DNA of 64,000 bases from CALBTQ01 sp036725605 (lineage in GTDB: Bacteria > Lernaellota > Lernaellaia > Lernaellales > Lernaellaceae): assembly GCA_036725605.1 (NCBI GenBank), contig DAIMDW010000008.1, positions 103,820 through 167,819 on the forward strand, read 5' to 3'. Positions 8,164-17,400 of this stretch are shown in pieces (positions within the stretch are counted from its first letter, which is position 1; every line of letters starts with the position of its first letter). The position numbers were made by a program, and so were the translations under genes. The notes under the pieces are model-generated. The model was not told the origin of the DNA. It did not search any database and saw only the letters and a list, made by a program, of their open reading frames with translations.

Positions 8164-10461
8164 TTACTTGCACGAGTCAAGATTCTTGAAATCGTAGCTG
8201 AGCTTGTGCAACCCTTTGACGTTCCCCTTGACGCCCTTGGTGTTGTCGCCCTCGTCGCCGAAGCCCAGGCAGAACCAGCCGTCGAGAAAATCGACCAGGT
8301 CGCGCCCGGCCACGCCGCGATCATGGAACTTGCCGTAGCCTTCCTTCAGGTACGAGGTCATGATCGTCCAGATGGCCGTGGTTTTGCTCGAGATCGTGTC
8401 CTTGGTTTCGTTGGTCGCATCGTCCAGGTCCAGCAACACGGCGGCGACGACCGCTTCGCTCAACTTGCCTTCGAGCTTGTCGTCCTTGTTGCCCAGCGGC
8501 TTGGACGACGGCAGCGTTTCGAGGCTGTAAAACACGCCCATGCCGTTTTTGTTGGTGTCCATGTACGAGGTCACCTTGTTGGCGGTGATGCCGAAGTAGG
8601 TCGCCCATCCCTCGGAGAAGGCCAGCGTCGGCACGCTTTGTTTGTTGGAGGAATGCGAGCCGCCCGGACTGTCGTTGGTGCTGTATTGCCGCTGCACCAC
8701 GTGGCCGTATTCGTGGCCGATGATGATGTCGTCGTACTCGTCCGGATCGCTGGCCATGCCCAGAATGTAAATTTTGTTGTCCCGGGTCGCGAACGAGGAC
8801 GCTTTGCCCAACGGTTTCACGCCCTGTTCCCACAGGAAGCTGACCATCGAGGGCGTCTTGCCGCCGTAGGTGCGGGCCGTTTCGGCGCAGGTGACGCCGA
8901 CTTCCCAGATGTTCAACGCGCCGGCGCGTTCGGCCTTGGTGATCTCCAGGTCGTAGCCGGTTTTGATCTGCGCAGTCTGTTCGTTGTAGGAATCCTTGGC
9001 CCGCCAGGCGTAGACCGCGCCCGACAGATCGCTCACCGATTGGCGCAGCGTGGCGTCGCTTTGGTAGGCCATCACCCGCACGTACACGCCCGGATCGCCG
9101 TCGTTGGCGAAGTCGATCTGGTATTTGCCGCGCGCGTCGGTGACCGACGATCCGAGCACTTCGTCGTCGGCTTCACGCACCACGTCGACCGTGGCGAAGC
9201 GCACCGGGACCATCGTGCCGGTCGAGGACAATCCGCTTTGCGTGATGGCGAAATCCTCGTACTTGATCGTCCCCGAAACGCGATAGGCGCACTCGGAGGT
9301 GAAGGTCCAGCTTTCCGAGGAACCGGTCGCGCCCAGCGAGAAATACTCGACCAACGGCGACTGCTCGCCGCAGAACGACATGGTCACCGTGCCTGAGGCG
9401 TAACCGACCTCGCAATCGCTCCACATGTGGGCCATCACGGTGTAATCGCCGGTGGGCGACTGGCCTTCAGGCCAGAAGATGTTTTCGTTGTTGATGCCGT
9501 CGATCGAGCAGCCGGCGTTGGAATCCAGGTCGAGCTGGCCGCCGGTGGCCGACGTGGAGTGCCCGTAATAGATCTCCTCGCCGGACGGTTCGTACACGTG
9601 CAGGTCGACGTCGGTCATCGTGTCCCAGCTCAGGCTGACCTTCACGTCGCCGTACTGCACCTCGACGCCGTCGAGCGCGAGGGCCAGCAGGTCGGCGACG
9701 CGCCCGAGCACGTCGATCAGCGACATGTTGAACTGCACCGTGTTCGCCTTGGTCGTGAGCTGGTCGAAGATGTCCAGGTCGAAGGCGAGCGAAAATTCCA
9801 ACTGGCCGCCCGCCGCGTCGACCGGCAGCACGTAGTAGCCCGGATAGCCGACCACTTCGATCAGCGCGTGCGTCACGTCCACCCCGCTGTAATCGACCGT
9901 GTAGGAAGCCGTGCCGCCGTTGATGAAGGTTTCCGGACCGGTGACGCCGGTGATGACCGGGCTGCCCGTGTCGGTCGTCGGCGTGGGCAGCGCGCCCGCC
10001 TTGTACGACGCGCCGGGCACGTTCACCGGCGGCAGGTCGGCGTCGCTGGCCTGAATCTCAAAGAAGCCCTGCAGGATTTCCCCGTCGGCGTCGGCGCTCA
10101 GCGAGCAATAACCGCTGGCGGGCGTCACCCCGGTCACGACCAAGGGCGAGGGGCCCGACGTGCCGTACAACGTGCCGCATCCCGCACCGGTGACGGTCAG
10201 GGTGATCAGCGAGGCGTCGGGTACGTCGACGGTCACCGTCACCGAAGAATCGGCCGCCGGTCGTTCCGGATCGATCGAAAACGGCGGCGGATCGTCGACG
10301 CCGTCGTTTTTGAGTTCTTCGTCGTCGGACAGGATTTCGTCGCCGGAGTCGTTATCGTCATTGTCGTCGTCATCGTCGTCGCATTCGCACGAACCGACAA
10401 GCAAGGCCAGACCGAAAACCAATAAAATGAACAGGGGCAGAGAGTTCTTCAGGATTTTCAT
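8164..10461 (-). CDS. Asp-linker lipoprotein with metallopeptidase-type HEYGH motif
   Basis: A 765-residue lipoprotein. The signal peptide ends in the lipobox VGSC at about residue 22 and is followed at once by an Asp-rich linker (ECDDDDDDNDDND). Ig-like beta domains follow. A DUF2135/YfaP-like segment (TDVDLHVYEPSGE... YYGHS) lies around residues 280-370. After a carboxypeptidase-regulatory-like fold (RGKYQIDFA) comes a domain with HEYGH and downstream SEGWATYFG near 575-630, an HExxH-type zinc peptidase arrangement with a glutamate third ligand. The ATG at 10461 was chosen because GGGAGA lies eight bases upstream and the signal peptide begins there. Likely a surface-anchored protease. It heads a two-gene operon with the small secreted protein. 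Confidence 0.78.
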   Translation of the reverse strand: MKILKNSLPLFILLVFGLALLVGSCECDDDDDDNDDNDSGDEILSDDEELKNDGVDDPPPFSIDPERPAADSSVTVTVDVPDASLITLTVTGAGCGTLYGTSGPSPLVVTGVTPASGYCSLSADADGEILQGFFEIQASDADLPPVNVPGASYKAGALPTPTTDTGSPVITGVTGPETFINGGTASYTVDYSGVDVTHALIEVVGYPGYYVLPVDAAGGQLEFSLAFDLDIFDQLTTKANTVQFNMSLIDVLGRVADLLALALDGVEVQYGDVKVSLSWDTMTDVDLHVYEPSGEEIYYGHSTSATGGQLDLDSNAGCSIDGINNENIFWPEGQSPTGDYTVMAHMWSDCEVGYASGTVTMSFCGEQSPLVEYFSLGATGSSESWTFTSECAYRVSGTIKYEDFAITQSGLSSTGTMVPVRFATVDVVREADDEVLGSSVTDARGKYQIDFANDGDPGVYVRVMAYQSDATLRQSVSDLSGAVYAWRAKDSYNEQTAQIKTGYDLEITKAERAGALNIWEVGVTCAETARTYGGKTPSMVSFLWEQGVKPLGKASSFATRDNKIYILGMASDPDEYDDIIIGHEYGHVVQRQYSTNDSPGGSHSSNKQSVPTLAFSEGWATYFGITANKVTSYMDTNKNGMGVFYSLETLPSSKPLGNKDDKLEGKLSEAVVAAVLLDLDDATNETKDTISSKTTAIWTIMTSYLKEGYGKFHDRGVAGRDLVDFLDGWFCLGFGDEGDNTKGVKGNVKGLHKLSYDFKNLDSCK

Positions 10462-10716
10462 TGTTTTCTCCCATTTTATTTGTCTACCGTTCAAAAATGG
10501 ATTGTATCCAAATTTACGTGGTCATAGTATGCGCAAAACAGAGCATATTCTCAATAGAAATTCGCTTTTTCTTCCAATATTTATAATGCCGCTACCCCTT
10601 CGTTTTTTCAGCGCTTATTCAAATACGGGAAATGCCGCAGCGGCAATCCTTCGCTTGCCCCGCGCCCCCCGCGTCGATTATGATGCTCCCCCAACTCCCA
10701 CACGAGGATCGACGTT

Positions 10717-11337
10717 GTGATCAACGACATCTTCCACCGCGTGTTCAATCCGGGATTCCTGGAGGTCTACTACGGGCCGATGAAAAGCGGCAAAACGCGC
10801 GCGCTGCTCAACCGGCTCGATTCGCTGTCGTACCTGAGCAACTGCCCGCTGGTGATCGTCAAGCCGCAGTCCGACAGCCGCGACCGCGACGTGCGTTCGC
10901 GCTTCGGCGAGGTGCACCTGCCTTGCGAAACCGTGCCGGCCGACGAGCCGCGCCGCATCCTCGACCTGGTCACCGACAGCCGCGTACTGGCCATCGACGA
11001 GGCGCAGTTCTTCACCGCAGGGTGCGGCCTGCTCAAGATCGTGCAGGAGTGTCAGATGCGGGGGATGAACGTGTTGGTCTCCGGCCTGAACCTCGATTTT
11101 CGCGGTGAGCCCTTCGGCGAGATGCCGCTGCTGATCAACCAGGCCGACATGGCCTATCCGCTGCACGCGATCTGCGATTATTCCGGCTGCAACAACGCCG
11201 CCTTTTACACCCAGCGGCTGATCGACGGCGAGCCGGCGCCCTACGACGAGCCGATCGTTTCGGTCGAGGGCGCGCAGGCCAACGAAACCTACGAGGTGCG
11301 CTGCCTGTGGCACCACAAGGTGCCCGGCAAGCCCTGA
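10717..11337 (+). CDS. tdk: thymidine kinase (type II)
   Basis: A 206-residue type II thymidine kinase that phosphorylates thymidine with ATP for dTMP salvage. Visible are the P-loop GPMKSGKT near residue 20, the Walker-B-like IDEAQFF near residue 92, and a substrate lasso with the zinc-site pattern CDYSGC ... CLWHH at the C-terminus. Length is typical. The start is GTG at 10717, with GAGGA eight to twelve bases upstream. It converges on asnB with seven bases between the stops, so no separate terminator fits. Together with the deoxynucleoside kinase at 1222 it indicates active deoxynucleoside salvage. Confidence 0.93.
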   Translation: MINDIFHRVFNPGFLEVYYGPMKSGKTRALLNRLDSLSYLSNCPLVIVKPQSDSRDRDVRSRFGEVHLPCETVPADEPRRILDLVTDSRVLAIDEAQFFTAGCGLLKIVQECQMRGMNVLVSGLNLDFRGEPFGEMPLLINQADMAYPLHAICDYSGCNNAAFYTQRLIDGEPAPYDEPIVSVEGAQANETYEVRCLWHHKVPGKP

Positions 11338-11344
11338 CCGCCGC

Positions 11345-13006
11345 CTATTTCGCTTCGCGATGGACGCCGATCACCGCCCGGCCCGAAGGGTCGGCGTGGC
11401 GGGCGAAGGCTTCGTCCCAGGCGATCGCCGCGGGCGTGCTGCAGGCGATGGAGGGTCCGCCGGGCACGCAGGCCGCCGCCGCGTCGCCGGGAAAGAGCGA
11501 ATCGAAAATCTCCCGGTACATGTAGGCTTCCTTGGTCGTCGGCGTGTTGTGCACAAAACGATAGTGCGCGTTTTCCATTTGCGCATCGGTCACCCGCTCC
11601 TGCGCCGCGGCCTTGAGTGAATCGATCCAGCGATAGCCGACGCCGTCGGAAAACTGCTCCTTCTGCCGCCAGACGATCTCCGGGGGCAGGTAATCTTCGA
11701 AGGCCTGCCGCAACGGATGTTTTTCCATTTTGCCCGCGCCGACCATCTTTTCGCGCGGCGCGAAGGCCATGGCGATATCCAGGAACTCGCGATCCAGGTA
11801 GGGCACGCGCGTTTCGATGCCCCAGGCGGCCATCGATTTGTTGGCGCGCAGGCAGTCATATTTGTGCAGCAGGTCGAGTTTCAACACGGTCTCGTCGTGC
11901 AGCGCGCGGGCGTCGGGCGCCTTGTGGAAATACAGGTAGCCGCCGAACACCTCGTCGGCTCCTTCGCCGGACAGCACCATCTTGATGCCCATCGATTTGA
12001 TCTTGCGCGCCATGAGGAACATCGGCGTCGAGGCGCGAATGGAGGTCACGTCGTAGGTTTCGATGTGCGCGATCACGTCGTGCAGCGCGTCCAGGCCCTC
12101 CTGCACGGTGTACACCAACTCGTGATGCACCGTCCCGATCGTCTGCGCCACGCGCCGGGCGGCAACCAGATCGGGCGAATCGGCCAGGCCGATGGCGAAC
12201 GAATGCAGGCGCGGCCACCACGCCGCCGAGGCCCCGTCGTCCTCGATGCGGTTGGGCGCGAACTTCTGCGCGACCGCCGCGATGATCGACGAATCCAGCC
12301 CGCCGGAAATGAGCACGCCGTAGGGCACGTCGCTCATCATCTGCCGCCGCACCGTTTCCTCCAGGCCCATGCGCAGCCGCGCGATGTCCAACGGCGCTTC
12401 GGCCACTTCGTCATAGGAACGCCACGTCGGCCGGTAATAAGCGACCGGATCCCCGGTGTCGCGCGTCAGGTAATGTCCCGGCGGAAAATCGACGATCACC
12501 CGGCAGAAGTCGACCAGCGCCTTCATTTCGGAGGCGACGTAGAGATTCCCGTGGTTGTCGCGACCCATGTACAGCGGATTCACGCCGATCGGATCGCGGG
12601 CGATCAGATAGTTGTCGGTGCGTTTGTCGTAGAGCACGAAGGCAAAGATGCCGTTGAGCCGATTGAGAAAATCCGCGCCGTACTTCTCGTACAGCGGCAG
12701 AATCACTTCGCAGTCCGAGGCCGTTTTGTAAGGGTAGTGGTTCAGTTCGGCGCGCAATTGGCGATGATTGTAGATTTCGCCGTTGACCGCCAGCACGTGA
12801 TCGCCCGCCGCGTTGAGCAGCGGTTGCGCCCCGTGTTCGATGTCCACGATCGACAGCCGCTCGTGCGCCAACACCGCGCGCTCATCGGCAAACACGCCGC
12901 TCCAATCCGGTCCGCGGTGCCGCAGCCGGCGGGCCATCGTCAACGCGCGTTGACGCAGTTCGTTGGCTTCGCCGCGAATTTCCAGAATGCACGCTATCCC
13001 GCACAT
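11345..13006 (-). CDS. asnB: asparagine synthetase B, glutamine-hydrolysing
   Basis: A 553-residue enzyme making asparagine from aspartate, glutamine and ATP. The N-terminal glutamine amidotransferase domain begins M-C-G-I, so Cys2 is the processed nucleophile, with RLSIVD and NGEIYNHRQLR downstream. The synthetase domain has the PP-loop SGGLDSS near residue 235 and the conserved SGEGADEVFGGY segment near residue 345. Length matches E. coli AsnB. GGGGAGGG lies directly before the ATG. Transcribed divergently from the glycyl radical enzyme. Confidence 0.96.
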   Translation of the reverse strand: MCGIACILEIRGEANELRQRALTMARRLRHRGPDWSGVFADERAVLAHERLSIVDIEHGAQPLLNAAGDHVLAVNGEIYNHRQLRAELNHYPYKTASDCEVILPLYEKYGADFLNRLNGIFAFVLYDKRTDNYLIARDPIGVNPLYMGRDNHGNLYVASEMKALVDFCRVIVDFPPGHYLTRDTGDPVAYYRPTWRSYDEVAEAPLDIARLRMGLEETVRRQMMSDVPYGVLISGGLDSSIIAAVAQKFAPNRIEDDGASAAWWPRLHSFAIGLADSPDLVAARRVAQTIGTVHHELVYTVQEGLDALHDVIAHIETYDVTSIRASTPMFLMARKIKSMGIKMVLSGEGADEVFGGYLYFHKAPDARALHDETVLKLDLLHKYDCLRANKSMAAWGIETRVPYLDREFLDIAMAFAPREKMVGAGKMEKHPLRQAFEDYLPPEIVWRQKEQFSDGVGYRWIDSLKAAAQERVTDAQMENAHYRFVHNTPTTKEAYMYREIFDSLFPGDAAAACVPGGPSIACSTPAAIAWDEAFARHADPSGRAVIGVHREAK

Positions 13007-13188
13007 AGACCCTCCCCGTGAAAGTTGCGCCGCGACCCGTTCGGCGCGAAAAACGCTTCCGCAAATCCTACGCTATCGCCGGCCAGAAATCATCCGAGCG
13101 TGCGATTTTCATCGGCAAACCGCCGCCGTTTTCCCCCGCACCGCTTTCGCGCTACAATGCCCGGCAGCAACCTCACGCGGGAAAAACC

Positions 13189-16149
13189 ATGAATGCGACT
13201 GCCACCCAATTGCTGGTCAACGGTTTGTTGAAGGTAATGGCCTTTCAATTCAACAACCGCCGCAAGCTCAGGCGCTACCTCGCCGGGGACGACGGCTGGA
13301 TGAATTTCTCGGTCGGCCTGCGCACCGAGGACAACGCCGTGCGCGCCGGCATCCGCTTCCGCGACGGCCGCGTCACCGCGCTCACCGCGCTGCCCGAGCC
13401 CATCGACACCATGCTGATCTTCGCCCACGAAGGCGTGATGATGGAAATGCTGCGCGCCACGCCCAACGAGGTGCTCGTGCTGCTGATGCACAACAAAATC
13501 CGCACGCAGGGCAACTTCACCTATCTGAACCTGTTCAACTTTTATCTGTCGCTGATGACCGGCTCGGTGCACCGCGTGATGGAAAAACGCCGCCAGGCGC
13601 GGGAAAAATCGCTGCGCCGCACGCTGGCCGAAGCCGACGGCAAAACGAAGGGCGGCAACGGCCACGGCCGTTCGATCGAGCGTCTGCCGGCGACCGAACG
13701 CGATCCGGGGGTAAAGTATCTTGACGACCAATATCTATCGAACCTGAGCCTCGACGATTTTCCGCGTCTGCAGAAATTCCTGCACATCCACTTTCATCAA
13801 CAGCCGGAAGTCAGCCACGAGCGTCCCTTGCTGCTGACCCAGTGGCATCGCGAAAACGGTTTCGAAACCGACCGCGACGGCAAACCCTGGGCGCCGGAAT
13901 TGCGCCAGGCGCACGCCTTTAAACATCTGATGACCAACCGCCGGCCGATCGTGCGCGCCGACGATCTGCTCGCCGGCACGACCACCGACCGCGAAATCGG
14001 CGTCGTGCTCTACCCGGACGCGCACGGCTCGCTGATTTGGGGCGAGCTGCATTCGGCCGGCGAGCGCGAACTCAATCCCTACGCCATCTCGCGCGAAACG
14101 GCGGACGTCCTGCACCACACGGTGTTTCCCTATTGGGCCAAACGCAACTTCCGCGAATGGGTGCGCGACAAGTACGGCAATCCGCTCTGTCAGCAGATGG
14201 ACGAGCGTTTCGCCGTCTACTTCATCTGGAAAACGGTGGGCATCTCGCACACGATTCCCGATTACCCGACGCTGCTGGCCAAAGGCGCGCGGGGCGTCAT
14301 CGCCGATCTGCGCGAGCACAACGCGGCGCCCGACACCACGCCCGTGCAACGCAACGCGCGCGAAGCGATGATCGTCAGTCTCGAAGGGTTGATCGCCTAC
14401 GCGCACCATCTCGCCGAGGAGGCGGACCGGCTGGCCGAGGCGCAAACCGATCCCACGCGGCGCAACGAGTTGCGGGCGATCGCGGAAAATTGCCGGCGCG
14501 CGCCCGAGCATCCGGCGCGCACGTTGGCCGAGGCGGTGCAGGCGGTCTGGACGACCTGGGTGGCGTTGCATCTGGAAAACACGAACACCGGCTTGTCGCT
14601 GGGCCGGCTCGACGCATGGCTGCAACCGTACTTCGCCCGCGACATGGCCGCCCTGCACACGCCGGCCGAACGCGCCGCGTACGTCAAACGCGCCGTCGAG
14701 CTCATCGGCTGTCTGTACATGCGTTGCACCGATCATCTGCCGCTGATTCCGGACATCGGCAATTACCTGTTCGGCGGCAGTTCGTCGGACCAGGCCATCA
14801 CCTTGGGCGGCGTGGCCAAAGACGGTCGCGACGCCGTGTGCGACATGACCTACGTCTTCCTCAAGGCCACCGAGATTCTGGCCATCCGCGATCCGAACGT
14901 GAACGCGCGTTTTCATCCGGGCGTCAACAGCGACGCCTACCTGCGCCGGCTGTGCGAGGTCAACCTGATCACCCGCGCCACGCCGTCGCTGCACAACGAC
15001 GCGGCGATCTTCCAGCCGCTCAAGGCGATGGGTTATCCGGATGAGGCGCTGCGCGACTGGTCCGCCACCGGCTGCGTCGAACCGACGATTTCCGGCCAGC
15101 ACATGGGCCACACCGGCTGCGTGATGATCAACATGGTCGCCGCGCTGGAAATGGCCCTGTTCAACGGCCGCCATCCGCTGATGAACTGGAAGGTCGGCCC
15201 GGAAACGGGCGAGGACTTCGCGAGCTTCGAGGATTTCCGCGACGCGTTTTATCGGCAGTTCGGTTTTCTGATCGACGAGGCGGTGCGCTACAACAACATG
15301 CTCGGCGAGGCGCACGCGGTCATTCGTCCCACGCCGCTGCTCTCGTCGTTGCTGCAGGGTCCGGCGGAAAAGGGGCAGGATGTCGTCAACGGCGGCGCGC
15401 GCTATAACTCCACCGGCACCGCGCTGATCGGCCTGGCCGACGTCACCGATTCGCTGATGGCCGTCAAGACACTGGTCTTCGACGAACGGCGCGTGAGCTT
15501 CGCCGCGTTGCGCCGGGCGGTGGTCGACAATTTCGCCTCCGATCCGCAACTGCATGCGCGCGTGCGCCGGCGTGTGCCGCTGTTCGGCTCCGGCAGTCCC
15601 GAGGCGCTGGCGGTCGCCAACGGCATCACGAGCTTCGCGCGCGATCGGCTGGGCAAGCTGCGCAACTTCCGTAATGGTCCGTACGCCGCCGGCTTCTGGT
15701 CGATGTCCAACCACGTCGCCTTCGGCACGCTGGCCGGCGCGCTGCCTTCGGGCCGCCTCGCCGGCGAGGCCTTCACGCCCGGGCTCACCCCGCAGCCCAA
15801 CGCGTCCAACAATCTGCTGGACAACCTGCGCGACGTGGCCGGCCTCGATCCGCTGAACATGAACAACAACATGGCCTTCAACGTGAAGGTCGCCCCGGGC
15901 GTCAACGACACGCCGGAGCGGTTCGTCGAGCGCATGACCGCCGTCGTGAAAGCCTATTTCCAGACCGGCGGAATGCAGATGCAGATGAACATCGTCACCT
16001 CCGACACGCTACGCGACGCGATGGCGCACCCGGAAAAATACCCGCACCTGCTCGTGCGCATCTCCGGCTACAACGCCTATTACACGACGCTCAACCGCGA
16101 CATGCAGTGGGAGTTGATCAAGCGCGCCGAGTACGGCTTGTCGGGCTGA
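13189..16149 (+). CDS. glycyl radical enzyme with N-terminal SCP2-like domain
   Basis: A 986-residue oxygen-sensitive enzyme of the pyruvate formate-lyase/diol dehydratase superfamily. The C-terminal glycyl radical motif RISGYNAY places the radical at Gly960. The catalytic thiyl motif GCVEP places Cys629 and Glu631; a C-x-E pair is typical of the dehydratase/C-N lyase branch rather than PFL (CC). Residues about 1-125 are an extra hydrophobic domain that looks like an SCP2 sterol-carrier domain, unusual in this superfamily. A Lys/Arg-rich linker joins them. The ATG at 13189 was preferred over an upstream in-frame ATG at 13018 because the latter would add a basic, featureless extension. No radical-SAM activase is present in the window, although one is required. 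Substrate unknown, possibly hydrophobic. Confidence 0.88.
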   Translation: MNATATQLLVNGLLKVMAFQFNNRRKLRRYLAGDDGWMNFSVGLRTEDNAVRAGIRFRDGRVTALTALPEPIDTMLIFAHEGVMMEMLRATPNEVLVLLMHNKIRTQGNFTYLNLFNFYLSLMTGSVHRVMEKRRQAREKSLRRTLAEADGKTKGGNGHGRSIERLPATERDPGVKYLDDQYLSNLSLDDFPRLQKFLHIHFHQQPEVSHERPLLLTQWHRENGFETDRDGKPWAPELRQAHAFKHLMTNRRPIVRADDLLAGTTTDREIGVVLYPDAHGSLIWGELHSAGERELNPYAISRETADVLHHTVFPYWAKRNFREWVRDKYGNPLCQQMDERFAVYFIWKTVGISHTIPDYPTLLAKGARGVIADLREHNAAPDTTPVQRNAREAMIVSLEGLIAYAHHLAEEADRLAEAQTDPTRRNELRAIAENCRRAPEHPARTLAEAVQAVWTTWVALHLENTNTGLSLGRLDAWLQPYFARDMAALHTPAERAAYVKRAVELIGCLYMRCTDHLPLIPDIGNYLFGGSSSDQAITLGGVAKDGRDAVCDMTYVFLKATEILAIRDPNVNARFHPGVNSDAYLRRLCEVNLITRATPSLHNDAAIFQPLKAMGYPDEALRDWSATGCVEPTISGQHMGHTGCVMINMVAALEMALFNGRHPLMNWKVGPETGEDFASFEDFRDAFYRQFGFLIDEAVRYNNMLGEAHAVIRPTPLLSSLLQGPAEKGQDVVNGGARYNSTGTALIGLADVTDSLMAVKTLVFDERRVSFAALRRAVVDNFASDPQLHARVRRRVPLFGSGSPEALAVANGITSFARDRLGKLRNFRNGPYAAGFWSMSNHVAFGTLAGALPSGRLAGEAFTPGLTPQPNASNNLLDNLRDVAGLDPLNMNNNMAFNVKVAPGVNDTPERFVERMTAVVKAYFQTGGMQMQMNIVTSDTLRDAMAHPEKYPHLLVRISGYNAYYTTLNRDMQWELIKRAEYGLSG

Positions 16150-16161
16150 CGCGAACCGCCG

Positions 16162-17346
16162 TTACGGGTTCGGCACCCAGGCCGTGTTGCCGAACAACGT
16201 CATATCGTTGCCGTTGGCCGAACTGTCGTAGGCGATCGACCCCGAACCTTCGTCATAATGATACAAGCCGATGGTGTCGGCGTCGGCGGCAAAGTACGTC
16301 GACGGGGTAAAATCTCCGCTGTAGCGAACGACGCTCGAAAAGCGAACTTCGTCGACTTTCCCCTCAAACTCACTACTGCCGCCTAATGAGGCGCCGACGC
16401 AGAGCGGACCGTTTGTCGGCAGCATTGGATTACTATACGTATGGCAGTAATCCTCGATACCGTTGACGAACAGGCAGTATTCCGAGTCATCCATGGTTAC
16501 CGCGATATGCACCCATTCAAAATTGGCGACAGTAGCCGTTGTGTGATATCCGGTGAGTATGCCCGCCGTGTAGAAATACTGTAACCAGATGTTTCGTGCA
16601 CTGTGAGTACGAAAGATCCAAAATCCGCCGCCGCCGTTCATGCAACCGAAAATCACTTCATTCACTACCGGAGAATCATCTTCGAAGTAAAACCAACCCT
16701 CGATGGTAAAGTCGGTGGGGACCGGCTGAGCCAACGGATTGGTCATGCATGCATAATCGTCGTTTCCATCCATATACAAGGCATATTCGTCCGCCGTATC
16801 GTCGTCGCCCGTATCGTCATCGCCCGTGTCATCATCGACCGTATCATCATCGACGGTGTCGTCGTCGACCGTATCATCATCGACCGTATCGTCATCGACG
16901 GTGTCGTCGTCGCCCGTATCGTCATCGACCGTATCATCATCGGCCGTATCGTCGTCGACCGTGTCGTCGTCGACCGTATCGTCATCGACGGTGTCGTCGT
17001 CGACCGTATCGTCATCGACGGTGTCGTCGTCGCCCGTATCATCATCGACCGTATCGTCATCGACGGTGTCGTCGTCGACGGTGTCGTCGTCGACGGTGTC
17101 GTCGTCGCCCGTATCATCGTCGCCCGTATCGTCATCGGTTGTATCGTCATCGTCACCGGTATCGTCGTCGATAACATCATCGTCGCCGGTATCGTCGTCG
17201 GGGATAAAGTCGTCATCCGAGAAATCATCGTCGGCCGCGTCGTCGTCGGCGTCCAGATCGTCGTCATCGTCATCGTCGCAACCGAATGTCATGACGAAAG
17301 AAAGCGCCAGGCAAATCATGACCGCAAACAAAGCTACCGTTCTCAT
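16162..17346 (-). CDS. Asp-repeat lipoprotein with LamG/concanavalin-like domain
   Basis: A 394-residue lipoprotein. The signal peptide ends at Cys22 (VMTFGC) and is followed immediately by about 155 residues of Asp-rich stalk. This contains roughly 23 consecutive DDDT[V/G/A] pentapeptides. The C-terminal ~205 residues form a LamG/concanavalin A-like jelly-roll (DFTIEGWFYFED, GKVDEVRFSSVVRYSG, LYHYDEGSG), usually a carbohydrate- or protein-binding module. I infer outer-membrane anchoring with the lectin-like domain held away from the surface by an acidic stalk. The ATG at 17346 has GGAGG five bases upstream. The gene follows the FGGY kinase gene on the same strand after 54 bases. Confidence 0.82.
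   Translation of the reverse strand: MRTVALFAVMICLALSFVMTFGCDDDDDDDLDADDDAADDDFSDDDFIPDDDTGDDDVIDDDTGDDDDTTDDDTGDDDTGDDDTVDDDTVDDDTVDDDTVDDDTGDDDTVDDDTVDDDTVDDDTVDDDTVDDDTADDDTVDDDTGDDDTVDDDTVDDDTVDDDTVDDDTVDDDTGDDDTGDDDTADEYALYMDGNDDYACMTNPLAQPVPTDFTIEGWFYFEDDSPVVNEVIFGCMNGGGGFWIFRTHSARNIWLQYFYTAGILTGYHTTATVANFEWVHIAVTMDDSEYCLFVNGIEDYCHTYSNPMLPTNGPLCVGASLGGSSEFEGKVDEVRFSSVVRYSGDFTPSTYFAADADTIGLYHYDEGSGSIAYDSSANGNDMTLFGNTAWVPNP
16790..17277 (-). repeat. 15-bp coding minisatellite (DDDTV units)
   Basis: About 23 tandem 15-bp units encode DDDT[V/G/A]. On the plus strand each unit reads like CGTATCGTCATCGAC, with GTC/GTA and TCG/TCA variants. Synonymous changes are mixed in, so the array is old enough to have diverged yet keeps period and reading frame. 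Copy-number change in steps of 15 bp would change stalk length without breaking the frame. Confidence 0.9.
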
Positions 17347-17400
17347 CGATCCTCCCACTCCCCCAATGATCAAAGTCGATCGTCTTTCTTTTTCCCTTCG

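Noticed and set aside
16790..17277. CRISPR-like array
   Set aside because: Period is 15 bp with no spacers, and the units keep a reading frame, so it is a coding minisatellite.
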